DNA of 64,000 nt from Acidimicrobiaceae bacterium (GCA_027315005.1 DAHUZT010000114.1:62001-126000); one strand, 5' to 3'; shown: positions 38,235 through 48,107, counted from the first letter of the stretch. The notes: a model not told the origin generated them from the letters alone. Translations and numbers: made by a program.

Positions 38235-39519
38235 GCCGCCCGCCGGCGCGCTCCGCCAGGGCCCGGCCCACCAGGGCGCGGGCAGATGGAACGGGTACCT
38301 GTTCGGCGATGTCCTCGAAGAACCCCTCGACGATCAGCTGCTCCGCCATCTCCGGCTCAACCCCGCGTGACTCGAGGTAATAGTGCTGGTCCTCGTCCAC
38401 CGGTCCGACGGTCGAACCGTGGCTGCACCGAACGTCGTTCTCCTCGATGTCGAGGTTCGGCACCGAGTCGGCCTGCGCCCCTTCGTCGAGGACGAGATTG
38501 TGATTGGTCTGCATGGCGTCAGATTTGACCGCTCCGCGCTCTACGCGGATCAGTCCGCTGTACACCGAATGGGACTGGTCGGCCACCGCTCCTTTGAACA
38601 GCAGGTCGCTCCTGGTCCGCGGAGCCCGATGGTCCTGGATGGTGCGGAAATCGAGCATCTGGTGACCACGGCCGAAGAACGCCGCGCGCAGCTCGCTCGC
38701 CGCGGATTCGCCCACCAGGGACGAATCCGTTCGGACCCGGGCGTACCCGCCACCGAGGGCGACCGTGAAACTCCGCAGGACCGCATCGGACCCGACCGTG
38801 CTTGCCTGGTGGCCCAGCTGCCACTGCGAGGGACTGAGCGCTTGTAGGAAGACATAGGCCAGCGCGGCACCTCCGGACACCTGAAGCTCGGTGACCGGAA
38901 CGACCAAGCTGGTCGGCTCGGACGCGTCGGTGCGAATGGTGGATCCCCCGTCGTCGATCGAGGTGAGCAGACCAGAGTTCAGGTCGACCACCAACTCGAT
39001 CACGCTGAGTAGGGAGCCTTCCTGCGCCCTGACCACCGTGCGCGGGAACACCACTCGGCCCGCCGCACCGGTGACGACATGGACCACCACGACCGGAGGC
39101 CCAACTTCGACCCCGGCGCCACTATCGATGAACAACGGGTCAGGGGAGAAGGCATCGTTCAGCAGATCGAAATCCTGCGGATCGGTCATGACCGAGCCGA
39201 GCAGCTCCTCGGCTCCCGGATGCTCCCGGATCCGCCCGAGGAGCACGTCATGTTCGTCGGACTTCCAGCTGACGGCAAGGGTCCCGTCGACAGTGACCAG
39301 GATGCCGGACATCGGACCGAGATCGTCCGCCAACTCTCGAGCCCGGCTCGCGACAACAGGCACGGATCCCCTATCGGTGCGATCTGTCGACCCGTCGGAC
39401 GGGACGAAGCGGTCGAGTTCGAGTTGGTCGATCCGGCTGTACCGCCAGATCTCCTCCTTCTCGCTCGGACGGGGCGAGGACGCGAAGGACTCGGCCGCTG
39501 CTCGGCGGCGGCGTTGCAA
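38227..39519 (-). CDS. sufD: Fe-S cluster assembly protein SufD
   Basis: EEIWRYSRIDQLELDRF...VYSGLIRVERGAVKSDAMQTNHNLVLDEGAQADSVPNLDIEENDVRCSHGSTVGPVDEDQHYYLESRGV. Confidence 0.94.
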   Translation of the reverse strand: MQRRRRAAAESFASSPRPSEKEEIWRYSRIDQLELDRFVPSDGSTDRTDRGSVPVVASRARELADDLGPMSGILVTVDGTLAVSWKSDEHDVLLGRIREHPGAEELLGSVMTDPQDFDLLNDAFSPDPLFIDSGAGVEVGPPVVVVHVVTGAAGRVVFPRTVVRAQEGSLLSVIELVVDLNSGLLTSIDDGGSTIRTDASEPTSLVVPVTELQVSGGAALAYVFLQALSPSQWQLGHQASTVGSDAVLRSFTVALGGGYARVRTDSSLVGESAASELRAAFFGRGHQMLDFRTIQDHRAPRTRSDLLFKGAVADQSHSVYSGLIRVERGAVKSDAMQTNHNLVLDEGAQADSVPNLDIEENDVRCSHGSTVGPVDEDQHYYLESRGVEPEMAEQLIVEGFFEDIAEQVPVPSARALVGRALAERAGGRHG

Positions 39520-39671
39520 CCACGGAGGCCCGGAGAGCCTGGCGGAACTGTCAGCGGTAAAAGTGGACAGCGAAGTGGCCTCTCGCGTGACGAGGCCCGG
39601 ACCACGAGCCTCGAAGCCCCAGCCTACCGGGTCCGGCTGTCGGCCCGATTCGATCAGCCTACGCTCGTGCC

Positions 39672-40544
39672 ATGACTCCTCCGCCGATTGGCTCGCACCG
39701 TTCTCCAGCCCTCCCGTTCGTCTCGGACGTCCTCACCATCGAGATGGACGGCCCCTTGGCCACGGTATGGCTCGACCGCCCAGAAAAGCGCAACGCCCTT
39801 GGACCGACGTTCTGGGAGGACCTCCCGAGAGCGATGGAGGCGGTGACCAGCGATCCGACTATCCGTGCCGTCGTCGTCGCTGCACGAGGCCCCCACTTCT
39901 CAGTCGGCCTCGATCTGGTGGCGATGGGGGACCTGACCGGTGGACCGGACCGGGGTGCGGCCCCACTTTCACCGGCAGCGCGGGCCCGGTCCGCACGGGA
40001 GCAGATCGTCCGGCTTCAATCGTCTGTGACTTCGGTCGCCGACTGCCCGCTGCCGGTGATCGCCGCCATCCAAGGCTATTGCATCGGTGGTGGGGTCGAC
40101 CTGGCCGCCGCCTGCGACATCCGCCTGGCAAGTGCAGATGCGGTGTTCTCGGTACGGGAGACCAAGGTCGCCATCGTGGCCGATCTGGGCAGCCTCCAGC
40201 GCCTGCCACGCATCATCGGGTCCGGGCACGTCGCCGAGCTGGCCTTCACCGGCCGGGACATCGGTGCCGCACGAGCCGAGGCCATCGGGCTGGTCAACTC
40301 GGTGAGCTCCGACCCCGAGCACCTTCTCGAAGACGCGAGAGCGCTGGCGACCGAGATCGCCGCGAACTCGCCACTGGCCGTGCAGGGAACCAAGGCCGTG
40401 TTGGCCGCAGGGGATGGCCGGAGTGTGGCGGACGGATTGGACTACGTCGCCACCTGGAACGCGGGGTTCCTGATCTCCGATGATCTGGCCGAGGCCATGG
40501 CCGCATTCGTGGAGAAGCGGCCGGCCGTGTTCTCCGGACACTGA
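39672..40544 (+). CDS. Enoyl-CoA hydratase/isomerase (crotonase) family protein
   Basis: VWLDRPEKRNALGPTFWEDLPRAM...FSVGLDLVAMGDL...PLPVIAAIQGYCIGGGVDLAAACDIRLASADAVFSVRETKVAIVADLGSLQRLPRIIG. Confidence 0.92.
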   Translation: MTPPPIGSHRSPALPFVSDVLTIEMDGPLATVWLDRPEKRNALGPTFWEDLPRAMEAVTSDPTIRAVVVAARGPHFSVGLDLVAMGDLTGGPDRGAAPLSPAARARSAREQIVRLQSSVTSVADCPLPVIAAIQGYCIGGGVDLAAACDIRLASADAVFSVRETKVAIVADLGSLQRLPRIIGSGHVAELAFTGRDIGAARAEAIGLVNSVSSDPEHLLEDARALATEIAANSPLAVQGTKAVLAAGDGRSVADGLDYVATWNAGFLISDDLAEAMAAFVEKRPAVFSGH

Positions 40545-40602
40545 GGCGATCCGGCCACGAGATCTCGACGACGTCGCTCTGATCGACTCCGCCGGGGTCC
40601 GA

Positions 40603-40947
40603 TCAGTGCCGATGGCGCCACCAGCGCCGGTCCTTGGATTCCCTGCGCTCGTCATCGCGCCTTGCCTCGGCGACCGCTTCGGGCCCGATGGCGTTCACGA
40701 TGTCCTCGGCCTCATCGAGCACCTTGGCCGCTTCGTCACCGGGAACGTCGGGCATCGGTTCGAGAGGTGGCTCGACCAGGGAGCCGTGAGCCCAACCGAC
40801 GTCGGCCAATCGGGGGGCGTAGGAAGGGCAGTTCTCCGGGCAGCGCCACGGCGCCTCCGGTGCCAGATCCAGGACGCAGAACCGAGCCACCTCGCCAGAG
40901 TCGTAGGTGCGGCTCTGGAAGTGTTTGCATTCCTCCCTCATCGGCAT
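40603..40947 (-). CDS. Small conserved-looking Cys-motif protein downstream of sufB, unknown function
   Basis: MPMREECKHFQSRTYDSGEVARFCVLDLAPEAPWRCPENCPSYAPRL: four cysteines in CX16CX11CX3C; same strand as sufB with a ~100 bp gap. Confidence 0.7.
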   Translation of the reverse strand: MPMREECKHFQSRTYDSGEVARFCVLDLAPEAPWRCPENCPSYAPRLADVGWAHGSLVEPPLEPMPDVPGDEAAKVLDEAEDIVNAIGPEAVAEARRDDERRESKDRRWWRHRH

Positions 40948-41048
40948 GGCGAACTCCTGCCTCTCAATTGCCCGTCCCCACCATCGGGGACGGGATCACC
41001 AGCCTGTTCCGCTCCCGAGCACACCGAGCCCTGCCAGCTCGCTTGCGA

Positions 41049-42455
41049 TCAGCCTACCGAGCCTTCCATCTGGAGCTCGATGAGCCGGCTCCACTCCACG
41101 GCGTACTCCATCGGCAAGGTCCTCGTGATCGGCTCGATGAAGCCATTGACAATCATGCCCATGGCCTGGGTCTCCGAAAGCCCCCTGCTCATCAGGTAGA
41201 AGAGCTGGTCATCGCCGACCTTCGAGACCGTTGCCTCGTGGCCGATCCGCGCGTCGCGCTCTCTGACCTCCATGTACGGCTTTGTCTCCGAGAGAGCCGT
41301 CTCGTCGAGGAGCAGGGCATCACATCGAACGAAGCTCTTGGACTCCTTGGCACCTTCGTCCACATGGATCAATCCTCGGTAGGTTGTGATGCCCGAGTCC
41401 TTGGAGATGGACTTCGACACGATCGTGGAGGTGGTTTCGGGAGCGGCGTGGATCATCTTGGCCCCGGCATCCTGATGTTGGCCACTGCCCGCATAGGCGA
41501 CCGAGAGCACCTCCCCCGAAGCCTTCGGACCGACGAGGTACACCGACGGATACTTCATGGTGAGGCGCGAACCGATGTTGCCATCGATCCATTCGACGTG
41601 CGCCTCGGCCTCGGCACGGGCACGCTTGGTGACCAGGTTGTAGACGTTGTTCGACCAGTTCTGGATGGTCGTGTACGTGATGCGGGCACCTTCTAAGGCC
41701 ACCAGCTCCACGACGGCAGAGTGGAGCGAGTCGGTGGTGTACACCGGGGCCGAACAGCCTTCGATGTAGTGCACCTGAGAACCGACATCGGCGATGATCA
41801 GGGTCCGCTCGAACTGGCCCATGTTCTCGGCGTTGATCCGAAAATACGCTTGGAGCGGTTGGTCCACGACCACCCCGGGCGGAACGTAGATGAACGAGCC
41901 TCCGGACCATACCGCCGAGTTGAGGGCGGCGAACTTGTTGTCGCCCGGAGGGATGATCGTCCCGAAGTACTTGCGCACGAGGTCGGGGTGCTCACGAACC
42001 GCCGTGTCCATGTCGCAGAAGATGATCCCTTGCGCCTCCAAATCCTCGCGATTGCGATGGAATACGACCTCGGACTCGTACTGGGCCGTCACCCCGGCCA
42101 GGTATTTGCGTTCTGCCTCGGGAATTCCGAGCTTCTCGTAGGTGTTCTTGATGGCGTCGGGTAGCTCGTTCCAGTCCTCCACCTGCCCCGAGGTCGGTTT
42201 GATGTAGTAGTAGATGTCCTCGAAGTCGAGATCGGGCATGTTCACGGCGAACCAAGCCGCCATCGGCCGCTTCTCGAATCGCTGCAGGGCACGGAGGCGG
42301 AAGTCACGCATCCAGTCCGGCTCGTGCTTCATGGCCGACATCTCGCGGACGATCGCCTCGGAAAGGCCCTTCTTCGGTTTGAAGACGTAGTCCTCCTCGT
42401 CGGACCACCCCAGCTTGTACTTTCCGAGATCGAGTTCGGCGGTTGTCATGGGCAC
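41049..42455 (-). CDS. sufB: Fe-S cluster assembly scaffold SufB
   Basis: FKPKKGLSEAIVREMSAMKHEPDWMRDFRLRALQRF...WSGGSFIYVPPGV...HYIEGCSAPVYTTDSLHSAVVEL...SFVRCDALLLDE...ATVSKVGDDQLFYLMSRGL. Start 42455 or 42449. Confidence 0.96.
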   Translation of the reverse strand: MPMTTAELDLGKYKLGWSDEEDYVFKPKKGLSEAIVREMSAMKHEPDWMRDFRLRALQRFEKRPMAAWFAVNMPDLDFEDIYYYIKPTSGQVEDWNELPDAIKNTYEKLGIPEAERKYLAGVTAQYESEVVFHRNREDLEAQGIIFCDMDTAVREHPDLVRKYFGTIIPPGDNKFAALNSAVWSGGSFIYVPPGVVVDQPLQAYFRINAENMGQFERTLIIADVGSQVHYIEGCSAPVYTTDSLHSAVVELVALEGARITYTTIQNWSNNVYNLVTKRARAEAEAHVEWIDGNIGSRLTMKYPSVYLVGPKASGEVLSVAYAGSGQHQDAGAKMIHAAPETTSTIVSKSISKDSGITTYRGLIHVDEGAKESKSFVRCDALLLDETALSETKPYMEVRERDARIGHEATVSKVGDDQLFYLMSRGLSETQAMGMIVNGFIEPITRTLPMEYAVEWSRLIELQMEGSVG

Positions 42456-42569
42456 TCCCGGAGCACCGTCCGGGCGGACGGCCGATTTCTCCTATACAGA
42501 TAGTAACAACTCGGCACGGTGGGGGGAACGGCACCGATCGCCAGGGAGCGGACGTCGTACCATCCACTC

Positions 42570-44786
42570 ATGGACCAGATCGGATCGTCGTCGCCAGACT
42601 CCCCTTCGAGACCTGCGCGGCGGCTCACCCGTACGGTCCACCCTGCGCCCTCGGCGCCTCGACGGCCGGTCGAGCTCGTCGCCCACGGCGACGTCCGTGT
42701 CGACGAATGGCACTGGCTGAGGGACCGGGAAGATCCCGAGGTCATTGCCCACCTGGAGGCCGAGAACGCCTACACCGCCGACATGATGTCCGAGTGCAGC
42801 GATCTCACCGAGACCCTGTTCACCGAGATCGTCGATCGGATCGAGGAAACCGATCGGTCCGTCCCTGTGCAGAAGGGACCGTGGCTCTACTATGGACGGA
42901 CACGTGAAGGCGAGGGCTACGGAATCCATTGCCGATGCCCGGCTTCGCCTGGACCCGGCCCCATCCCTTCGACCCTCGGAACTGTCGGGGAGCAGGTTCT
43001 GCTGGACGAGAATGCGCTGGCCGCGGGTCACGACTATTTCGCTGTCGGGACGCTTGAGGTGAGCCCGGATCATCGTCTGCTCGCCTACTCGACCGACACC
43101 ACGGGTGGCGAACAGTTCACCATGCACTTCGTGGACCTCGATTCGGGGACCGAGCTCGACGAGTCCATCGAGGACACGTCCTACGGCGCTGCCTGGGCGA
43201 ACGACAGCACCACCGTCTTCTACGTGCGGGTCGACCGGGCCATGCGTCCCCACCAGCTGTGGCGCCACCGGATAGGTGGGGATCCGGGCGGGGACGTCCT
43301 CGTGTACGAGGAGCGGGACGAGCGTTTCTACCTGGGGGTCGAGCGCACCAGGGACGACGCGTTCATCCTCGTCGTACTGGAGTCGAAGATGACCACCGAG
43401 GTGCAGGTCGTACGCGCCGAGGAGCCAGAGTCCGATCTCACCGTGATCGAGCCTCGGCGGCAGGGCATCGAGTACGCGGTCGACCACGATCACCGGAGCG
43501 CAGGGGGCCACGACGGTGGCCGGTTCCTCATCGTGACCAACGATGGTGCCGACGACTTCCGCTTGGTCGAGGCGCCCGAGGACGAACCGGGTCGAGCACA
43601 CTGGAGCGAGTTGATCCCGGGCCGTCCGGGGATCCGCCTCCAGGGGATCGACGCCTTCGCCGACCACCTCGTGGTCTACGAACGCGAGGAGGGTGAGACG
43701 AGGATCCGGGTGATCGACGCCGAATCAGGCACGTCGGTTCGCGTGGCCGGCCCCGACTCACCCTCGACCGTCTGGGGCGGTTCCAACCCGGAGTACCGGT
43801 CACGGACCCTGCGCTACGAGTACACCTCCCTGGTCACGCCGCACTCGGTCTTCGACCTCGAGCTCGACTCGGGGACGAAAAGCCTACTCAAGCGCCAGCC
43901 GGTGCTCGGTGGGTTCGAGTCGGAGCGATACCGCACCGAACGGGTCTGGGCCTCGAGTGCCGACGGAACCGAGGTACCGATCTCGCTCGTCTACCGGGCC
44001 GACCTTGTCGGACCACCCGGCGGGGGGACTCCGGCGCCCTGTCTCCTCTACGGTTACGGCTCCTACGAAGTCTCCATCGATCCGATATTCTCCTCGTTGC
44101 GGCTCAGCCTCGTCGATCGGGGATTCATCTTCGCAATCGCACACGTACGGGGCGGCGGCGAGTTCGGAAGGCGGTGGTACGAAGGAGGGCGGCTGGCGGC
44201 GAAGCCGAACACCTTCTCCGACTTCATCGCCTGCGCCCGGACGCTGGTGGACCAACACCGGACCGCACCCGACCGGTTGGTGGCCCGGGGTGCCAGCGCC
44301 GGGGGGCTGCTCATGGGGGCAGCAGCCAATCTGGCCCCGGAGCTGTTCCGGGCGATCGTGGCGGAAGTCCCCTTCGTCGACTGTTTGACCACCATCCTCG
44401 ACGAGACGCTTCCGTTGACCGTGCTCGAATGGGAGGAGTGGGGGAACCCGGTGATCGACGCCACCGTGTACCAGCTGATGAAATCGTACTCGCCCTACGA
44501 CAATGTGCGAGCGGTGGATTCCCAAGGTGTTCCGCTTCGCTATCCGGACATCCTGGCCACTGGCGGCCTTTCCGATCCCCGCGTCGGGTTCTGGGAGCCT
44601 GCCAAGTGGGTCGCCAAGCTCCGAGAGACCAACCCCGACAACCGGGTGCTGTTGAAGGTCGAGCTGGAGGCCGGGCACGGCGGCCCGTCGGGCCGTTACG
44701 AGGCCTGGAGGGACGAGGCCTTCATCTACGCCTTCATCCTCGATGCCCTGGGACTGGCCGATACCGCTGCCACCGGCACGGAATGA
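42570..44786 (+). CDS. ptrB: S9A family peptidase, oligopeptidase B
   Basis: WHWLRDREDPEVIAHLEAENAYT...APCLLYGYGSYEVSIDP...LVARGASAGGLLMGAAANLAPELFRAIVAEVPFVD (GASAGG nucleophile)...VELEAGHGGPSGRYEAW. ATG at 42570. Confidence 0.93.
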   Translation: MDQIGSSSPDSPSRPARRLTRTVHPAPSAPRRPVELVAHGDVRVDEWHWLRDREDPEVIAHLEAENAYTADMMSECSDLTETLFTEIVDRIEETDRSVPVQKGPWLYYGRTREGEGYGIHCRCPASPGPGPIPSTLGTVGEQVLLDENALAAGHDYFAVGTLEVSPDHRLLAYSTDTTGGEQFTMHFVDLDSGTELDESIEDTSYGAAWANDSTTVFYVRVDRAMRPHQLWRHRIGGDPGGDVLVYEERDERFYLGVERTRDDAFILVVLESKMTTEVQVVRAEEPESDLTVIEPRRQGIEYAVDHDHRSAGGHDGGRFLIVTNDGADDFRLVEAPEDEPGRAHWSELIPGRPGIRLQGIDAFADHLVVYEREEGETRIRVIDAESGTSVRVAGPDSPSTVWGGSNPEYRSRTLRYEYTSLVTPHSVFDLELDSGTKSLLKRQPVLGGFESERYRTERVWASSADGTEVPISLVYRADLVGPPGGGTPAPCLLYGYGSYEVSIDPIFSSLRLSLVDRGFIFAIAHVRGGGEFGRRWYEGGRLAAKPNTFSDFIACARTLVDQHRTAPDRLVARGASAGGLLMGAAANLAPELFRAIVAEVPFVDCLTTILDETLPLTVLEWEEWGNPVIDATVYQLMKSYSPYDNVRAVDSQGVPLRYPDILATGGLSDPRVGFWEPAKWVAKLRETNPDNRVLLKVELEAGHGGPSGRYEAWRDEAFIYAFILDALGLADTAATGTE

Positions 44787-44886
44787 TCCGGCGACGGGGA
44801 CGGGGCCCGGAGAACACCGGGTGACCGCCGCACCGATGGAACCGGCCCGCAGACGAGCCCCGAAGACCACCGCCAGGAGGTCCGTG

Positions 44887-47800
44887 CTAGGGACGGCCTC
44901 CGACGATGTTCACCACCACCCCTGGGCTCGTGGCGCTGGCGCCCCTGGCATCGACGACGACGCTCTGGAGGGTGTAGGAACCTCCTCGAAGCCCGTTGAG
45001 GTGTGTTGCCCTGGCGATCCAGCCGTACGGGGTCAGTTGGGCGGTGCCGATCGAACGGCCCACTAGGCCCTGCCCGCTCAGCTCGAAGCGGACCGATCTG
45101 ATGGGAGCCGGACCGAAGGCCACCGCATCGAGCACCGAACCCTGAGTCAGGGCACCGGCGGAGGGGACGAGGACCTGGGAGCCCAGCGGTGGGTTGTCGA
45201 CGGTGACTGCAATCGGTGCACTTGTCGCGGTCGACCCGTTGGCCGAGACCGCCACGCTCTGTAAGCGGTAGGTCCCGTTCGGCACGGTGGCCGAGTCGAA
45301 TCCGGCCAGGTAACCATCGGTCGTCGCGGTGGCCGCGGCGATCGTCTTCGACCCCTGCAGCTGTCCACCGGACAACACGAAGTGCACGGAGCGGATGCCT
45401 GTCGGGCTCGAGGCCGAGGCGTCGAGCACCACGTCACCCTGCAGGGCCGCGCCATTCGCCGGGACGACCACCGAGGTCGTGGGGGTGCTGGAGGGTTTGG
45501 CCGGGCACCACGCGTTGGAGGGAACCCCCGCGCACGGGTCGGGCATCGTCGGCAGGCTGGTCGGCACCGCTGTCAGGATGGGGGCATTGGAGGCCGGGGT
45601 GGGGTACTTGTCCTGGGTGGGTGTGCAGGACTGGCCGAAGCTCGAGGCGAAACCGGTGTCGCAGAGGACCTGGTTGATCAGCGAGCTGGGGTTACCCAGT
45701 TGGCTCGACGAGACGGTCTGGGTGGTCGGCGTCCCACAGGTCGGCTGGGTCTGCTCGAGGTTCGACGGTGAGCTCCCGTTGGGCATGACGTTGCCGGCGA
45801 AACAGTTCTGCGGCTCTCCGGTGAAGAAGGTGATCTCGCCGAAATCGCCATTGCTCGGGTTTCCGAAGAAGCCGTTGTTGGTGTAGGTGTTGTTGAGTAG
45901 CGCATCGCCCTCCGGGTCGTAGATGCAGGCGCCGAGCGCAAGGTGACCACCGGACCCTGTGCACACCCCGGGGCCTCCCGGACTGGTGTCCGGATAGGGA
46001 ACGAAGAGGGTTCCCCAAGCTCCGTTGTTGGCGAAGACGTTGTTCATCACCGTGTCATTGGTCGCACCTGAGACGGTCATCCCCGTCCCGGTGGGTTGAG
46101 CCACCGCCTGGTAGCCGGGAGCGTTGGGGTTATTGTTGTTGTGGACGTCGTTCTGCATAAACACCCAACACGAGGTGGTATGGGTGAGCGCGCTCACCCC
46201 GCCGTTGGGGCAGGTGCCGTTCTGTGGGGGCGGCGGGTCTCCGACGCTCTGGGTGTTGGTGTCGAATCCGTCCTCGTTGTTGTCGAACTGGGAATGGTCG
46301 ACGGTCAGGATGCCTCCGGAGTTGGTCCCCGAGTAGCCGAGGGCACTGTTCTCCATCCAGGCGTTGTGGATCCATGCGTCGCACTGCTGCTGGCAGGCAC
46401 CGATGTACATACTCGAGTCCTCGAAGTTGCTGGCGTAGATCTGGTTCCAGACTCCGGGACCGGCGGCGCTGTTGGAGAAGATCCCGTAGTTGCCGTATCC
46501 GTGAACGCCGTGGACCTTGCCGTCGAACGTGGTGGTGGCGCTCAGGTAGCTACCCGAGTAGCCGGCCATGCCGATTTGACCGGACCCTGAGCCGCCGTTC
46601 CACCAGATCTCGTTGCCACCATTTCCGTTCACTGCGAGGAAGTTGCAAACGGTGAGGTTCTGGATGCTCACGTTGTTCGCCTTCCAGACAACGATGCCGT
46701 TCTGTCCGACCGGACCGGTCTCGCCTGCCACGGTCGGACCGAATTGCTGGTCGGCCGGATTGCTGCTGCACGCGGGCGATCCGGGCTTCGTCCCGTCGAC
46801 GATGACCGACGACCGGTTCATCCCGCGTATGTGGAGGTCGGGCGTCGAGATCTGCACCCCACCGTACCAGCCACTGCCGACGTTTTGGGAGGTCGGCGGC
46901 GAGGTCAGGTCGGCATGGGAGTGGTAGTCCCCCGGGCCGATGAGGATCCAGTCGCCGGGACGGGCCGCGTTGACCGCAGCTTGGATGCTGCGGTACTTCC
47001 CACGGTGGCCGTGGTAGCTCCCGACCAGGAGGACCCGCCCGCCGACCGTGGCGCCAACCGGTGCCATGCCCACCACCTTCTCCTTCGGGCCGTGCGACAG
47101 GTTCGTGGTGTGGCCGAAGGAGCCGGCGTTGCCGAAGGAGTAGATCGTCCCGTCGGCTGCGACCTCCCAGTAGCCCTGGCCGTCGGGGGTGGTGGCCATG
47201 CCCACGATGTGCGAGGCCGGAGACCGGCCCGCCGCCGAACCGTACGAACCGGCGTCACCGAAAGGCACCACGTCGCCGTTGGCAGCCACCAGCCAGAACC
47301 CACTGCCGGTGACATCGGCGGAGATGCCCACCACAGCGGATGTGGGCGCCGCACCGCCTGCTGCCGGCTTGAGCTGGGTGGCATCACCGAAGGCGAACAC
47401 CGAGCCGTCCCGCGCCACCAGCCAGTAGCCGTTGCCGGTCGGGGTCGCAGCCATGCCTGCAATAGGTGAGGTGGGTGAACCGGACAGCGAGCCTCGCTGG
47501 CCGGCATCTCCGAACGGGTAGACCTCTCCAGCCGCCGAGACGAGCCAGTACCCCTGACCGTCGGGGGTGGCGGCCATGCCCACGATGGGCGAGGAGGTCG
47601 GCTGCCCGGACAGCGAGCCGAACGACGAGGCGTCGCCGTAGGTCAGCACAGCGCCCGACGAGGTCACCAACCAGTATCCCTGGCTGGTGGGCGTGGCAGC
47701 CATGCCCACCACCAGGGAGGGCGGTGGACCCCCAGGTCCTCCGGGGGCGGGGGCGTGGAGGCTGGCCGCGCCATACGCGGTGACCCGACCGCCGCCAGTG

Positions 47801-47967
47801 ACCTCCCAGTAGCCGCCCGTCGACGTCTGGGTGGAGGAAGGCGCACGGCTCGTCGACGGACTGTTCGGCGTGGCCGCAGCGGCTCCCCCCTGGGCGATGA
47901 CCAGGAGACCGACCACGATGGCCGCCGCAGAGCCAGCAGATCGGTGAAACAACCCTCGCCTGTTCAT
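44887..47967 (-). CDS. Large secreted protein: six propeller-like repeats, parallel beta-helix region, C-terminal Ig-like domains
   Basis: Signal peptide (MNRRGLFHRSAGSAAAIVVGLLVIAQGGAAAA); six GYWLV..DG.V..FGDA..GS.....VVGMA.TP.G repeats; YRSIQAAVNAARPGDWILIGPGDYH (beta-helix entry); two C-terminal V.VPANGA..QG.V.LDA.AS... Ig-like repeats. Confidence 0.9.
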   Translation of the reverse strand: MNRRGLFHRSAGSAAAIVVGLLVIAQGGAAAATPNSPSTSRAPSSTQTSTGGYWEVTGGGRVTAYGAASLHAPAPGGPGGPPPSLVVGMAATPTSQGYWLVTSSGAVLTYGDASSFGSLSGQPTSSPIVGMAATPDGQGYWLVSAAGEVYPFGDAGQRGSLSGSPTSPIAGMAATPTGNGYWLVARDGSVFAFGDATQLKPAAGGAAPTSAVVGISADVTGSGFWLVAANGDVVPFGDAGSYGSAAGRSPASHIVGMATTPDGQGYWEVAADGTIYSFGNAGSFGHTTNLSHGPKEKVVGMAPVGATVGGRVLLVGSYHGHRGKYRSIQAAVNAARPGDWILIGPGDYHSHADLTSPPTSQNVGSGWYGGVQISTPDLHIRGMNRSSVIVDGTKPGSPACSSNPADQQFGPTVAGETGPVGQNGIVVWKANNVSIQNLTVCNFLAVNGNGGNEIWWNGGSGSGQIGMAGYSGSYLSATTTFDGKVHGVHGYGNYGIFSNSAAGPGVWNQIYASNFEDSSMYIGACQQQCDAWIHNAWMENSALGYSGTNSGGILTVDHSQFDNNEDGFDTNTQSVGDPPPPQNGTCPNGGVSALTHTTSCWVFMQNDVHNNNNPNAPGYQAVAQPTGTGMTVSGATNDTVMNNVFANNGAWGTLFVPYPDTSPGGPGVCTGSGGHLALGACIYDPEGDALLNNTYTNNGFFGNPSNGDFGEITFFTGEPQNCFAGNVMPNGSSPSNLEQTQPTCGTPTTQTVSSSQLGNPSSLINQVLCDTGFASSFGQSCTPTQDKYPTPASNAPILTAVPTSLPTMPDPCAGVPSNAWCPAKPSSTPTTSVVVPANGAALQGDVVLDASASSPTGIRSVHFVLSGGQLQGSKTIAAATATTDGYLAGFDSATVPNGTYRLQSVAVSANGSTATSAPIAVTVDNPPLGSQVLVPSAGALTQGSVLDAVAFGPAPIRSVRFELSGQGLVGRSIGTAQLTPYGWIARATHLNGLRGGSYTLQSVVVDARGASATSPGVVVNIVGGRP
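47045..47822 (-). repeat. Six ~42-aa coding repeats (GYWLV-x-x-x-G-x-V-x-x-FGDA... type)
   Basis: Counted units in the translation: GYWEVTGGGRVTAYG / GYWLVTSSGAVLTYGDA / GYWLVSAAGEVYPFGDA / GYWLVARDGSVFAFGDA / GFWLVAANGDVVPFGDA / GYWEVAADGTIYSFGNA. Boundaries approximate. Confidence 0.85.
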
Positions 47968-48107
47968 GGTCCCCCCCTGTACACGTCGCGACGCCACTCA
48001 TCTTGCTCTGTTCCAGCCTGCTCTGTTCTAGGTCTTCACCAGTCCTACAGTCAACTCGCTTCAGCACGACCTCGCTGGGTGTCGGCCGGTGGCTGACCGG
48101 TCAGCGG

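Noticed and set aside
38891-40483. 530-aa plus ORF antisense to sufD and out of frame with the crotonase
   Set aside because: Starts antisense to SufD and runs out of frame through enoyl-CoA hydratase; no coherent domain.
47045-47822. Possible CRISPR-like or satellite repeat
   Set aside because: Repeats are in-frame, degenerate at the DNA level and encode a protein repeat (GYWLV...FGDA); no conserved direct repeat with unique spacers.
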